A DNA stretch of 64,000 nt from DAIODI01 sp046349255. Lineage in GTDB: Bacteria > Pseudomonadota > Alphaproteobacteria > Rhizobiales > Aestuariivirgaceae. The position numbers were made by a program, and so were the translations under genes. Position 1 is the first letter of the stretch, and the number at the start of each line of letters is the position of its first letter. The DNA lies in the NCBI GenBank assembly GCA_046349255.1, contig JAXMCR010000003.1:868001-932000 (forward strand), written 5' to 3'. Of the stretch, positions 17,679 to 26,423 are shown piece after piece. The notes under the pieces are model-generated. The model was not told where the DNA came from. It was given only the letters and a program-made list of their open reading frames with translations, and made no database searches.

Positions 17679-18440
17679 TCACATGTAGGTCTTGATGATG
17701 CCGAGGAAGTCGGACGCCTTGAGGCTCGCCCCGCCGACCAGCGCGCCGTCGACGTCGGGCGCGGCCATCAGCTCGACCGCGTTCGAGGGCTTTACCGACC
17801 CGCCGTAGAGGATGCGGATGCCCTTGGCGCGGTTCGCCCCGGCGATGCGGCCGAGTTCGGCCCGCAGGTGGCGGTGCACCTCCCCCACCTCCTCGACGGT
17901 CGGGGTGAGCCCCGTGCCGATCGCCCAGACCGGCTCGTAGGCGACGACCACGTCGGCAGGGAGCGGCGCATCGGGGAGCGAGCCCTGGAGCTGCTCGGAC
18001 ACCACCTTCAGCGTGTCGCCGGCCTTGCGCTGGTCGAGCGTTTCCCCGAGGCAGACGATGACGGTGAGCCCGGCCTTTCGCGCCGCTTCCGCCTTGGCCT
18101 TCACCATGGCGTTCGTTTCCCCGTGCAGCGTGCGGCGCTCCGAATGGCCGACGATCACGGCGGTCGCGCCGGTGTCCTTCACCATCTCGGCTGAAACGTC
18201 GCCGGTGAAGGCCCCCGACGCCTCTGTGTGGCAGTCCTGCCCGCCGACCGCGATGTCAGCCTTTCCAAGAACCGTCGAGACCTGCTTCAGCAGGGTGAAC
18301 GGCGGACACACCATCACGTCGCACCGGAGCGTCACGCCCTTCAGCATCTGGGCAAGGAGGCGCACCTCCTTGAGCTGCGCCGACAGCCCGTTCATCTTCC
18401 AGTTGCCGGCGATCAACGCCCGCCGCCCGCTCTTCGCCAC
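17679..18440 (-). CDS. tpiA: triosephosphate isomerase
   Basis: 253-residue TIM-barrel enzyme interconverting dihydroxyacetone phosphate and glyceraldehyde 3-phosphate. Visible: NWKMNG with the catalytic Lys, VIVGHSERR with the catalytic His, the active-site Glu in VVAYEPVWAIGTG (start of the flexible loop), and the phosphate-binding ILYGGSVKPSNA. The start is GTG at 18440, selected because GAGGGG lies seven bases upstream; no in-frame ATG precedes NWKMNG. It diverges from ppiD over 183 bases, which must contain both promoters, and heads the tpiA-secG-pyrG series. Confidence 0.96.
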   Translation of the reverse strand: MAKSGRRALIAGNWKMNGLSAQLKEVRLLAQMLKGVTLRCDVMVCPPFTLLKQVSTVLGKADIAVGGQDCHTEASGAFTGDVSAEMVKDTGATAVIVGHSERRTLHGETNAMVKAKAEAARKAGLTVIVCLGETLDQRKAGDTLKVVSEQLQGSLPDAPLPADVVVAYEPVWAIGTGLTPTVEEVGEVHRHLRAELGRIAGANRAKGIRILYGGSVKPSNAVELMAAPDVDGALVGGASLKASDFLGIIKTYM

Positions 18441-18623
18441 GTCCGAACCCCTCGCCTCGCCCGCTGCCCCTGCCTTCGACGCCTGCTTAGCAGACGGGGC
18501 CCGGTTTGCGAAGCTTGCGACACGGGGGCACGCTCCATATAAGGGCGTCGAAATCCGCGGGAGTCTCCGGCGCGCCGGTGGCTTGCGCGCTGAGCCAACG
18601 GTAGCCTCGGGACCCGACTGCCC

Positions 18624-20513
18624 ATGATGGACGCATTGCGCACCCACGCCACGGGCTGGGTAGCGAAGATCTTGATCGGCCTGCTTGCCCTGAGCTTTGC
18701 GATCTGGGGCATCGCCGACGTGTTTCGCCCGCGCGCCAACGACGTGCTGGCGACCGTCGGCTCCCAGGAGATCCGCGGGCCCGAGTTCGAACGCCAGTTC
18801 GAGCGCGAGGTCAGAAACTTCGGCGAGCGCTCCGGCACCCCGCTGACGCGCGAACAGGCCCGCTCGATCGGCCTCGATCGCGAAGTATTGAACGTGATGC
18901 TGAACTCGGCCGCGCTCGCCAACCAGGCAGACCGCATGGACCTGAAGCTGTCGGCGAAGTACATCGTCGAGCAGCTCGCCGACAATCCGCAGTTCAAGGA
19001 CAAGTCCGGCAACTTCTCGCCCGAACGCTTCCGCCAGATCATCGCGCAGAGCGGCATGAGCGAAGGGGAGATCGTCAACTCCGAGCGCAAGGGCGCGATC
19101 GCCAACGGCATCATCACCGCCGTCGCCGCTGATCCCGTGGTGCCCGACACGCTCGCCGAGATCGCCTGGACGCACCGGAATGAGCAGCGCGACGTGCGCT
19201 ACTTCGTGCTCCCAGCCGACACCGTGAAGGTGCCGGAGCCGACGGATGCGGAACTCAAGACCTTCTACGAGGCGAACCAGCCGCAGTTCACGGTTCCCGA
19301 CCGGCGCATCGCGCAGCTCCTCATCGTCACGCCCGCGACCGTCGCGCCGACCATCACCGTGTCGGAAGACGAGCTGAAGCAGGCCTACGAGAAGACGAAG
19401 GATACCCTCGGCGTGCCCGAGGTGCGCCACATCCTGCAGATCCCGTTCCCGAACGTCGACGAGGCGAAGAAGGCGCGCGACGCCATCGCCGGCGGCAAGT
19501 CGTTCGAGGACGTGGCCAAGGAGCGCGGCCTCAAGGATACCGACATGACGCTCGGCGACCTGTCGAAGGCGAAGGTGCTCGACAAGGCGGTGGGCGAGGC
19601 AGCCTTTGCGCTGCCGCTGAACGAGGTGAGCCAGCCGGTGCAGGGCAAGCTCTCGACCTTCCTGCTCAAGGTCACGAACATCCAGCCGGCGACGACCATG
19701 ACGCTCGACCAGGCGCGCCAGCAGCTCACCGACCAGCTGCGCGTCGAGAAGGCGAAGGACGTGATCTTCGACCTGCACGGCAAGATCGAGGACGCGCGCG
19801 CCGGCGGCTCCACGTTCGAGGAGATCGCCAAGAACCTGAACCTGCCGCTGCGGACGGTCGGTCCGATCACGCGGGAGGGCCGCGACGACAAGGGCCTCGA
19901 CGTCAAGGACATTCCCGAGCAGTCCGCCGTGCTGAAGGCGGTCTTCGAAAGCGACACCGGAGTCGACAACGACGCGATCAGTACGCCCGACGACGGCTTC
20001 ATCTGGTTCGACGTGCGTGAGGTGATCCCCTCCTCCATAAAGCCGTTCGACCAGGTGAAGCAGCAGGTGATCGACGGCTGGAAGGCGCAGAAGCGCCGCG
20101 AGGGCGTGCTCGACGCCGCGCGCGCCCTGCAGAAGCGGCTGGTCGAGGGCGCGAAGCTCGACGACCTTGCCAAGGAAGCCGGCCGCGAGATCAAGACGCA
20201 GACGGGGCTCAAGCGCACCGAAACCAACGCCGACTTCGACTCGGCCGCCGTCGCCTCGCTGTTCGCTGCGCCGCCGACGGGCTTCGCCATCGCGCTCGAG
20301 CCGGACGGCGCGGGCGCCAAGATCATGCAGTCCGCACCCGTGATGCAGCCGCCGTTCGATCCGAAGTCGCAGGAAGCGCAGGCGATCGGCCGCGTGCTTG
20401 GCCAGCGGCTGACGAGCGACCTGAGCCTCCAGTATCTTGAGGGGCTGAAGAAGGACTACGGCGTGAAACTGAACGAGGAGCTCTGGCAACGTCTCGCCGG
20501 CGGGCAACGCTAG
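18624..20513 (+). CDS. ppiD: SurA/PpiD-type membrane-anchored peptidyl-prolyl isomerase
   Basis: 629 residues. One N-terminal transmembrane helix (WVAKILIGLLALSFAIWGIA, about 12-31) anchors the protein with the bulk in the periplasm. A SurA-like N-terminal helical region follows (ARSIGLDREVLNVMLNSAAL). The parvulin PPIase domain is around residues 262-350 (VPEVRHILQIPFPNVDEAKK to STFLLKVTNIQP). A second, more divergent PPIase-like stretch may lie near FDVREVIPSSIKPFDQV. It assists folding of exported proteins near the Sec channel. A second in-frame ATG follows the first directly. trpE starts 38 bases downstream, so ppiD and the trp genes are probably one transcript. Confidence 0.92.
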   Translation: MMDALRTHATGWVAKILIGLLALSFAIWGIADVFRPRANDVLATVGSQEIRGPEFERQFEREVRNFGERSGTPLTREQARSIGLDREVLNVMLNSAALANQADRMDLKLSAKYIVEQLADNPQFKDKSGNFSPERFRQIIAQSGMSEGEIVNSERKGAIANGIITAVAADPVVPDTLAEIAWTHRNEQRDVRYFVLPADTVKVPEPTDAELKTFYEANQPQFTVPDRRIAQLLIVTPATVAPTITVSEDELKQAYEKTKDTLGVPEVRHILQIPFPNVDEAKKARDAIAGGKSFEDVAKERGLKDTDMTLGDLSKAKVLDKAVGEAAFALPLNEVSQPVQGKLSTFLLKVTNIQPATTMTLDQARQQLTDQLRVEKAKDVIFDLHGKIEDARAGGSTFEEIAKNLNLPLRTVGPITREGRDDKGLDVKDIPEQSAVLKAVFESDTGVDNDAISTPDDGFIWFDVREVIPSSIKPFDQVKQQVIDGWKAQKRREGVLDAARALQKRLVEGAKLDDLAKEAGREIKTQTGLKRTETNADFDSAAVASLFAAPPTGFAIALEPDGAGAKIMQSAPVMQPPFDPKSQEAQAIGRVLGQRLTSDLSLQYLEGLKKDYGVKLNEELWQRLAGGQR

Positions 20514-20551
20514 ACTGAGACGGCCCCCTCCTCCTGATCCGGTTCACGCCC

Positions 20552-22072
20552 ATGAGCATCGTTCCCGAGTTCGACGACTTCGCCCGCCGCTACGAAAGCG
20601 GTGCCGCACAGGTCGTCTCGACCCGCCTCGTCTCCGACCTCGAGACGCCGGTCTCTGCGATGCTGAAGCTCGCCCGCGGCCGGCACTACACGTTCCTGCT
20701 CGAATCGGTCGAAGGCGGCGCCGTGCGCGGCCGCTACTCGATGATCGGCATGCTGCCCGACCTCATCTTCAAGGTGACGGGCAGGACCGCCGCGATCAAC
20801 CGCAACGCTCTGGTCGATCCCGAAGGCCCGTTCGAGACGTGTGCGGCCGATCCCCTAGCGGCGCTGCGGGCGCTGCTCGCCGAAAGCCGCATCGACGTGC
20901 CGCCGGAACTGCCGCCGATGTCGGCCGGCCTCTTCGGCTACCTCGGCTACGACACCGTGCGCCTGATGGAGCGGCTGCCGAACGAGAACCCCGACTCGCT
21001 CGGCGTGCCCGACGGCATCCTCATGCGCCCGACCATCATGGCGATCTTCGACGCCGTGAAGGACGAGGTGACGGTGGTGACGCCGGTCTATCCGGATCCC
21101 GCCGTCTCGGCGAAGGCCGCCTACGCGCGCGCCGGCGAACGGCTGTGGGCGGTGATCGACGCGCTCGACCGCCCGTTCGACCAGCGCACGCTCGAGCCCG
21201 CGGAAGTGAATGTCGGCGAGACGCGCTCCAACACGAGCCCCGCCGAGTACATGGGCATGGTGGACAAGTCGAAGGAGTACATCGCGGCGGGCGACATCTT
21301 CCAGGTCGTGCTCTCGCAGCGCTTCGAGACCGAATTCCCGCTGCCCCCGTTCTCGCTCTATCGGGCGCTCCGCCGGGTGAACCCCGCGCCGTTCCTCTAC
21401 TACCTCGACTTCGACCGCTTCTCGCTGATTGGCTCCTCGCCTGAGATCCTTGTGCGAGTACGCGACGGCAAGGTGACGATCCGCCCGATCGCCGGCACGC
21501 GGCGGCGCGGCGCGACGCCCGCCGAGGACCGTGCGCTCGCCGACGAACTCCTCGCTGATCCGAAGGAGCGCTCCGAACACCTGATGCTGCTCGATCTCGG
21601 CAGGAACGACGTCGGCCGCGTTGCCGAGGTCGGCACCGTGACGGTGACGGAGAAGTTCACCCTCGAGTTCTACAGCCAGGTGATGCACATCGTCTCGAAC
21701 GTCGAGGGCACGCTCGACCAGAAGCGGTTCGACGCGATCGATGCGCTGGTGGCGGGCTTCCCTGCGGGCACCGTGTCCGGCGCCCCGAAGGTGCGCGCGA
21801 TGGAGATCATCGACGAACTGGAGAAGGAAAAGCGCGGGCCGTACGGCGGCTGCGTCGGCTACTTCTCGTGCTCGGGCGACATGGACACCTGCATCGTGCT
21901 CCGGACCGCAATCGTCATGGACGGCAAGATGTACGTGCAGGCGGGCGCCGGCCTCGTCGCCGACAGCGTGCCCGAGAGCGAACACCAGGAGTGCGTGAAC
22001 AAGGCGAAGGCTCTGTTCCGCGCCGCCGAGGAAGCCGTTCGCTTCGCCGGCCGCGCCAGCCGCGGGCAGTAG
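20552..22072 (+). CDS. trpE: anthranilate synthase component I
   Basis: 506 residues; with TrpG converts chorismate and glutamine to anthranilate, the first step of tryptophan synthesis. The chorismate-binding domain has GDIFQVVLSQRFE, SSPEILVRVRDG, IRPIAGTRRRG, LLDLGRNDVGRV, FPAGTVSGAPKVRAMEII and GPYGGCVGYFSCSGDMDTCI. The N-terminal Trp feedback site contains LLESVEGG, a variant of the LLES element. The domain is not fused to TrpG, unlike the TrpE(G) of Rhizobiaceae. No leader peptide or attenuator is visible in the 38 bases from ppiD. Confidence 0.96.
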   Translation: MSIVPEFDDFARRYESGAAQVVSTRLVSDLETPVSAMLKLARGRHYTFLLESVEGGAVRGRYSMIGMLPDLIFKVTGRTAAINRNALVDPEGPFETCAADPLAALRALLAESRIDVPPELPPMSAGLFGYLGYDTVRLMERLPNENPDSLGVPDGILMRPTIMAIFDAVKDEVTVVTPVYPDPAVSAKAAYARAGERLWAVIDALDRPFDQRTLEPAEVNVGETRSNTSPAEYMGMVDKSKEYIAAGDIFQVVLSQRFETEFPLPPFSLYRALRRVNPAPFLYYLDFDRFSLIGSSPEILVRVRDGKVTIRPIAGTRRRGATPAEDRALADELLADPKERSEHLMLLDLGRNDVGRVAEVGTVTVTEKFTLEFYSQVMHIVSNVEGTLDQKRFDAIDALVAGFPAGTVSGAPKVRAMEIIDELEKEKRGPYGGCVGYFSCSGDMDTCIVLRTAIVMDGKMYVQAGAGLVADSVPESEHQECVNKAKALFRAAEEAVRFAGRASRGQ

Positions 22073-22136
22073 CAAGGGCGGATTGGACGAACCGCGGCCG
22101 CGTGCGTTAAAGGTGTTTCAGGAAAGGGTTTTGCCC

Positions 22137-22724
22137 ATGATCATCCTGATCGACAACTACGACAGCTTTACCTTCAACCTCTACCATTACCTGGGCGAGC
22201 TCGGCGCGCGCACGCAGGTGCATCGCAACGACCAGATCGGCGTCGGCCAGGTGCTCTCGGCGAAGCCCGAAGCGATCGTGCTGTCGCCCGGTCCCGGCAC
22301 GCCGAACGACTCGGGCATCTGCCTCGACCTCATCGCGGCGGCGGCCGAGAAGAAGGTGCCGCTCCTTGGCGTGTGTCTCGGCCACCAGGCGATCGGCCAG
22401 GCCTTCGGCGGCAAGGTCATCCGCGGGCCGGTGCCGATGCACGGCAAGATTTCCGAGATCGTGTCGAGCGGCAAAGGCATCTTCCAGGGCTTGCCGAAGC
22501 GCTTCAAGGTGACGCGCTACCACTCGCTGATCGTGGAGCGGGCCACGCTGCCCGACACGCTCGAGATCACCGCCGAAACGGACGAAGGCATCATCATGGG
22601 TCTGCAGCACAAGCAGCTGCCGATTCACGGCGTGCAGTTCCATCCCGAGAGCATTGCCTCCGAACAAGGCCATGCGCTATTGCGGAACTTCCTGGTGCTT
22701 GCCGGCGCGCTCGAACCCGCCTGA
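22137..22724 (+). CDS. trpG: anthranilate synthase component II (glutamine amidotransferase)
   Basis: 195-residue class I amidotransferase supplying ammonia to TrpE. It starts MIILIDNYDSFTFNLYHYLG. The oxyanion strand is LSPGPGTPNDSG, the nucleophile Cys80 is in LLGVCLGHQAIGQAFGG and the His-Glu dyad is in VQFHPESIASEQGH. AGGAAAGGG precedes the ATG. It follows trpE by 64 bases and trpD by convention starts five bases after it. It could also serve p-aminobenzoate synthase, as in some bacteria, but no pab gene is near. Confidence 0.95.
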   Translation: MIILIDNYDSFTFNLYHYLGELGARTQVHRNDQIGVGQVLSAKPEAIVLSPGPGTPNDSGICLDLIAAAAEKKVPLLGVCLGHQAIGQAFGGKVIRGPVPMHGKISEIVSSGKGIFQGLPKRFKVTRYHSLIVERATLPDTLEITAETDEGIIMGLQHKQLPIHGVQFHPESIASEQGHALLRNFLVLAGALEPA

Positions 22725-22729
22725 GACTG

Positions 22730-23743
22730 ATGCCCGAACTGAAGCCGCTCATCTCCAAGGCCGCCGAAGGCCGCCCGCTGACGCTCGACGAAGCGAAGAG
22801 CGCGTTCGACATCATGATGTCGGGCGAGGCGACGCCCGCGCAGATCGGCGGCCTGCTGATGGCGCTGCGCGTGCGCGGCGAAACCGTCGACGAGATCTCC
22901 GGCGCCGTGATGACGATGCGCGAGAAGATGACGCGCGTGACGGGGCACGACGATGCGATCGACATCGTCGGGACCGGCGGCGACCAGTCCGGCACCTACA
23001 ACATCTCGACCTGCGCCGCCTTCATCGCGGCGGGCGCGGGCCTCAAGGTCGCCAAGCACGGCAACCGCGCGCTCTCCTCGAAGTCGGGCGCGGCGGACGC
23101 GCTCGCAGCACTCGGCGTCAACATCGAGCTCGGCCCCGAGAAGATCTCCGAGTGCATCCGCGAGGCGGGCGTCGGCTTCATGTTCGCCCCGGCCCATCAC
23201 GCGGCGATGCGCCACGTCGGCCCCTCGCGCGTCGAACTCGGTACGCGGACGATCTTCAACCTGCTCGGTCCGCTGTCGAACCCGGCCGGCGTGAAGCGGC
23301 AGGTGATCGGCGCCTTTTCGAAGGCATGGATCGAACCGATGGCGAAGGTCCTCGGCCAGCTCGGCTCGACCCGCGTATGGGTGACGCACGGCGAAGGCGG
23401 CCTCGACGAGATCACGCCGACCGGCACGACGTGGGTCGCCGAACTGAAGGACGGCAAGGTCACGACCTTCGAGATCACGCCCGAGGCGGCCGGCATCGAG
23501 CGCGGCTCGCTTACCGACCTGAAGGGCGGCGACGCCGCCCACAACGCCGAGGCGCTGCGCGCGGTGCTGCGCGGCGCGAAGAACGCGTACGCCGACGCCG
23601 CCGCGATGACGGCAGGCGCAGCCCTCCTCGTCACCGGCAAGGCCCAGACGCTGAAGGACGGCGTCGCGCAGGCGCGCCAGGCGATCGCAGCCGGCAAGGC
23701 GCATGATGCGCTCGAACGGCTCGTTGCGGTGTCGAACGGCTAG
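22730..23743 (+). CDS. trpD: anthranilate phosphoribosyltransferase
   Basis: 337 residues; transfers phosphoribose from PRPP to anthranilate. The PRPP-binding glycine loop is in DIVGTGGDQSGTYNIST, with the KHGNRALSSKSGAADAL motif and the metal/anthranilate region LGTRTIFNLLGPLSNPA. The second signature is VTHGEGGLDEITPTG. Start ATG at 22730 gives MPELKPLISK; longer upstream frames read through trpG in the wrong frame. It is tightly packed between trpG (5-base gap) and trpC (3-base gap). Confidence 0.96.
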   Translation: MPELKPLISKAAEGRPLTLDEAKSAFDIMMSGEATPAQIGGLLMALRVRGETVDEISGAVMTMREKMTRVTGHDDAIDIVGTGGDQSGTYNISTCAAFIAAGAGLKVAKHGNRALSSKSGAADALAALGVNIELGPEKISECIREAGVGFMFAPAHHAAMRHVGPSRVELGTRTIFNLLGPLSNPAGVKRQVIGAFSKAWIEPMAKVLGQLGSTRVWVTHGEGGLDEITPTGTTWVAELKDGKVTTFEITPEAAGIERGSLTDLKGGDAAHNAEALRAVLRGAKNAYADAAAMTAGAALLVTGKAQTLKDGVAQARQAIAAGKAHDALERLVAVSNG

Positions 23744-23746
23744 GCG

Positions 23747-24565
23747 ATGGCAGACATTCTCGCAAAGATTGCCGCCTACAAGCGCGACGAGGTCGCCGCC
23801 GCCAAGGCGCGGCTGCCGTTCGCAGACGTTGACGCCCACGCCCGCGCCGCGTCGCCGGTGCGCGGCTTTACGAAGGCGCTCGAAGCGAAGATCGCCGCCG
23901 GCAAGCCGGGCCTCATCGCCGAGATCAAGAAGGCGAGCCCGTCGAAGGGCCTGATCCGCGCCGATTTCGATCCGCCGACGCTGGCGAAGGCCTACGAGGC
24001 CGGCGGCGCGGCCTGCCTCTCGGTGCTCACCGACACGCCCTCGTTCCAGGGCGCGCCCGAATTCCTGACCGCTGCCCGCGCCGCATGTTCGTTGCCGGCA
24101 CTGCGCAAGGACTTCATGCTCGACCCCTACCAGGTGGCCGAGGCGCGCGCGTGGGGGGCCGACTGCATCCTCCTCATTCTCGCGATGATCGACGATGCGC
24201 TCGCCGGCGAGCTTGAGGCCGCCGCCGCCGACTACGGCATGGACGTGCTGTGCGAGGTGCACGACGAGGCCGAGCTCGAGCGCGGGCTGAAGCTTCGTGC
24301 ACGGATGATCGGCATCAACAACCGCGACCTGAAGACGTTCGTCACCACGCTCGAGACGTCGGAGCGGCTCGCCCCGCGCGTGCCGCAGGACCGCCTCGTC
24401 GTGGCCGAAAGCGGGCTCGAGACGGCCGCCGACCTCGCCAGGCTCGGACGCCACGGGATCGGCGCGTTCCTGATCGGCGAAAGCCTCATGCGCAAGGCGG
24501 ACGTCGAGGCGGCGACGCGCGCCATTCTCGATGTTTCGCGCCGTTCTTCCGCCGCGGCGGAATGA
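23747..24565 (+). CDS. trpC: indole-3-glycerol phosphate synthase
   Basis: 272-residue TIM-barrel enzyme forming the indole ring in tryptophan synthesis. Signatures: IAEIKKASPSKGLIRADFDP (catalytic Lys), CLSVLTDTPSFQGAPEFL, LRKDFMLDPYQVAEARAWGA, IGINNRDLKTF and VVAESGLETAADLARL, with phosphate binding at the end in FLIGESLMR. It is a single-domain TrpC, without TrpF fusion. It is separated from trpD by three bases and from moaC by four, so all five genes probably share a transcript. Confidence 0.96.
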   Translation: MADILAKIAAYKRDEVAAAKARLPFADVDAHARAASPVRGFTKALEAKIAAGKPGLIAEIKKASPSKGLIRADFDPPTLAKAYEAGGAACLSVLTDTPSFQGAPEFLTAARAACSLPALRKDFMLDPYQVAEARAWGADCILLILAMIDDALAGELEAAAADYGMDVLCEVHDEAELERGLKLRARMIGINNRDLKTFVTTLETSERLAPRVPQDRLVVAESGLETAADLARLGRHGIGAFLIGESLMRKADVEAATRAILDVSRRSSAAAE

Positions 24566-24569
24566 TCCG

Positions 24570-25052
24570 ATGAGCGAGCATCGCCTCACCCATCTCGACG
24601 CCGAGGGCAACGCCCGCATGGTCGACGTGTCGGGAAAGGACGTGACGGTGCGCACCGCCACCGCGAAGGGCCGCGTCCGGATGAAGCCGGAGACGCTCGC
24701 ACTGCTGCTCGAGGGTCGTGCGCCAAAGGGCGATGTATTGGCCGTCGCGCGGATCGCGGGCATCATGGCGGCGAAGCGCACGCACGAGCTCATCCCGCTG
24801 TGCCATCCGCTGGCGATCACAAGCGTTTCGGTCGACCTTTCGCCGAACGTCGCCGACGCCGCGATCGACGTCACCGCAACCGTGCGCGTGGAGGGCAAGA
24901 CCGGCGTCGAGATGGAAGCGCTGACGGCCGTCTCCGTCGCCTGCCTCACCGTCTACGACATGCTGAAGGCCGTCGACCGCGGCATGGTCATCGACGCCGT
25001 GCGCCTTGCCGAAAAGACCGGCGGGCGCTCCGGCCACTACACCGCGGAGTGA
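24570..25052 (+). CDS. moaC: cyclic pyranopterin monophosphate synthase MoaC
   Basis: 160-residue enzyme of molybdenum cofactor synthesis, turning the MoaA product into cyclic pyranopterin monophosphate. Signatures: ARMVDVSGKDVTVRTATAKG, KRTHELIPLCHPLAIT, GVEMEALTAVSVACLTVYDM and the C-terminal KTGGRSGHYTAE. The ATG giving MSEHRLTHLD lies four bases after the trpC stop. It pairs with moeA seven bases downstream; the trp-moaC-moeA-lexA order is characteristic of Hyphomicrobiales. Confidence 0.95.
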   Translation: MSEHRLTHLDAEGNARMVDVSGKDVTVRTATAKGRVRMKPETLALLLEGRAPKGDVLAVARIAGIMAAKRTHELIPLCHPLAITSVSVDLSPNVADAAIDVTATVRVEGKTGVEMEALTAVSVACLTVYDMLKAVDRGMVIDAVRLAEKTGGRSGHYTAE

Positions 25053-25059
25053 GACGCCC

Positions 25060-26262
25060 ATGGCGCTGATGCCGGTCGCCGAGGCGAAGGCGCGCATCCT
25101 CGAAGCAGCGAAGCCGCTGCCCGCCGAGACGGTGGCGCTTGAGAGCGCGCAGGGCCGCGTGCTCGCGAAAGACGTCGCGGCGACCCGCAACCAGCCGCCC
25201 TTCCCCGCCTCCGCGATGGACGGCTACGCGGTGCGCGCAGCCGACGTTGCCGACGTGCCGGCGCGGCTGCAGGTGATCGGCGCATCGATCGCGGGCAAGC
25301 GCTATGCGGGCAAGGTCGGTCCCGGCAAGGCGGTGCGCATCTTCACCGGAGCGCCGGTGCCGGAGGGCGCCGATACGATCGTCATCCAGGAAGACGCCGA
25401 TCGCGACGGCGACACCGTGGTCGTGCGCGAGCGCATGGCCGTGAACCGGCACATCCGCCCGGCGGGCCTCGACTTCCGCAAGGGCGAGACCGTGCTGACG
25501 CAGGGCATGGTGCTGAACGCCCGACTGCTTGGCCTTGCCGCCGCGATGAACCGCGAAGGCCTCCCGGTGCGGCGCAAGCCCGTCGTCGCGATCCTGTCGA
25601 CCGGCGATGAACTCGTCCGACCGGGCGACAAGCCCGGCCCGGACCAGATCATCGCTTCCTCCGCGCCGGCGCTTGCCGCGTTCGCGCGCCGCTTCGGGGC
25701 CGAACCGCTGATGCTCGGCATCGTGCCGGACCGGAAGGCCGTGATCGCCCGCGCCATCGAGAAGGGTCGCAAGGCCGACATCCTCCTCACCACGGGCGGC
25801 GCCTCCGTCGGGGAACACGACCTCGTCCAGGAGGCGCTCGCCGCGGCGGGCGTGAAACTCGACTTCTGGAAGATCGCGATGCGGCCCGGAAAGCCGCTGA
25901 TGTTCGCGCGCAGGGGCCAGCAGCGGATTCTCGGGCTGCCGGGCAACCCGGTCTCCTCGCTCGTGTGCGCGAGAATTTTCGTGAAACCGCTGATCGACCG
26001 CCTGCTCGGCCTTCCGGTCGACGACGGTCTCGTGCCCGCGGTCCTCGACGCGCCCCTCGCGGCGAACGACCAGCGCGAGGACTACCTCCGGGCGACGTTC
26101 GTTGCGACGAAGGAAGGGCTGCCGCGCGTCACCGCGCACGGCAAGCAGGACAGCTCCATGCAGCGCACCCTCGCCTTCTCGGACTGCCTGATCGTTCGCG
26201 CCCCGTTCGCCCCCGCCGCCGCGGCCGGCGAGCGTGTCGAGGTGCTGCCGCTCGACTTCTGA
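25060..26262 (+). CDS. moeA: molybdopterin molybdotransferase MoeA
   Basis: 400 residues; inserts molybdate into adenylylated molybdopterin. Domain order is standard: the N-terminal region PPFPASAMDGYAVRAADV, domain IFTGAPVPEGADTIVIQED, the MoCF-binding domain VAILSTGDELVRPGDKP and DILLTTGGASVGEHDLVQEA, then LGLPGNPVSSLVCARIFV and the C-terminal beta-barrel. The ATG (MALMPVAEAK) is seven bases after the moaC stop. Molybdenum cofactor serves enzymes encoded elsewhere; no molybdoenzyme gene is in the window. Confidence 0.95.
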   Translation: MALMPVAEAKARILEAAKPLPAETVALESAQGRVLAKDVAATRNQPPFPASAMDGYAVRAADVADVPARLQVIGASIAGKRYAGKVGPGKAVRIFTGAPVPEGADTIVIQEDADRDGDTVVVRERMAVNRHIRPAGLDFRKGETVLTQGMVLNARLLGLAAAMNREGLPVRRKPVVAILSTGDELVRPGDKPGPDQIIASSAPALAAFARRFGAEPLMLGIVPDRKAVIARAIEKGRKADILLTTGGASVGEHDLVQEALAAAGVKLDFWKIAMRPGKPLMFARRGQQRILGLPGNPVSSLVCARIFVKPLIDRLLGLPVDDGLVPAVLDAPLAANDQREDYLRATFVATKEGLPRVTAHGKQDSSMQRTLAFSDCLIVRAPFAPAAAAGERVEVLPLDF

Positions 26263-26319
26263 CCCAAAATGTCGCGAACGCCCCGGGAACAGGAGCTAAC
26301 CTGACGTTAACCTCTTGCC

Positions 26320-26334
26320 GAACATAAACAGAAC
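26320..26334. promoter_or_regulatory. LexA operator (alphaproteobacterial SOS box) upstream of lexA
   Basis: GAACATAAACAGAAC has the form GAAC-N7-GAAC, which on the other strand is GTTC-N7-GTTC, the known LexA site of Alphaproteobacteria. It sits 90 bases before the lexA ATG, between a TTGCCG (26315-26320) and a TATTGA (26338-26343) that would make a sigma-70 promoter with 17-base spacing. Autorepression of lexA follows. A further GTTCTGTTC at 26351-26359 forms an inverted pair with GAACAG at 26331-26336. Confidence 0.85.
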
Positions 26335-26423
26335 AGTTATTGATGTTTCAGTTCTGTTCCAACGCTGCGAATCTCCAGTGCGGGGACGCCGCGGCAACGG
26401 TCAGAGGGGGCGGGTTCGGCATC

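Noticed and set aside
17679..20507. 942-codon minus-strand frame across ppiD
   Set aside because: Only the part from the GTG at 18440 is triosephosphate isomerase; the rest is antisense to ppiD.
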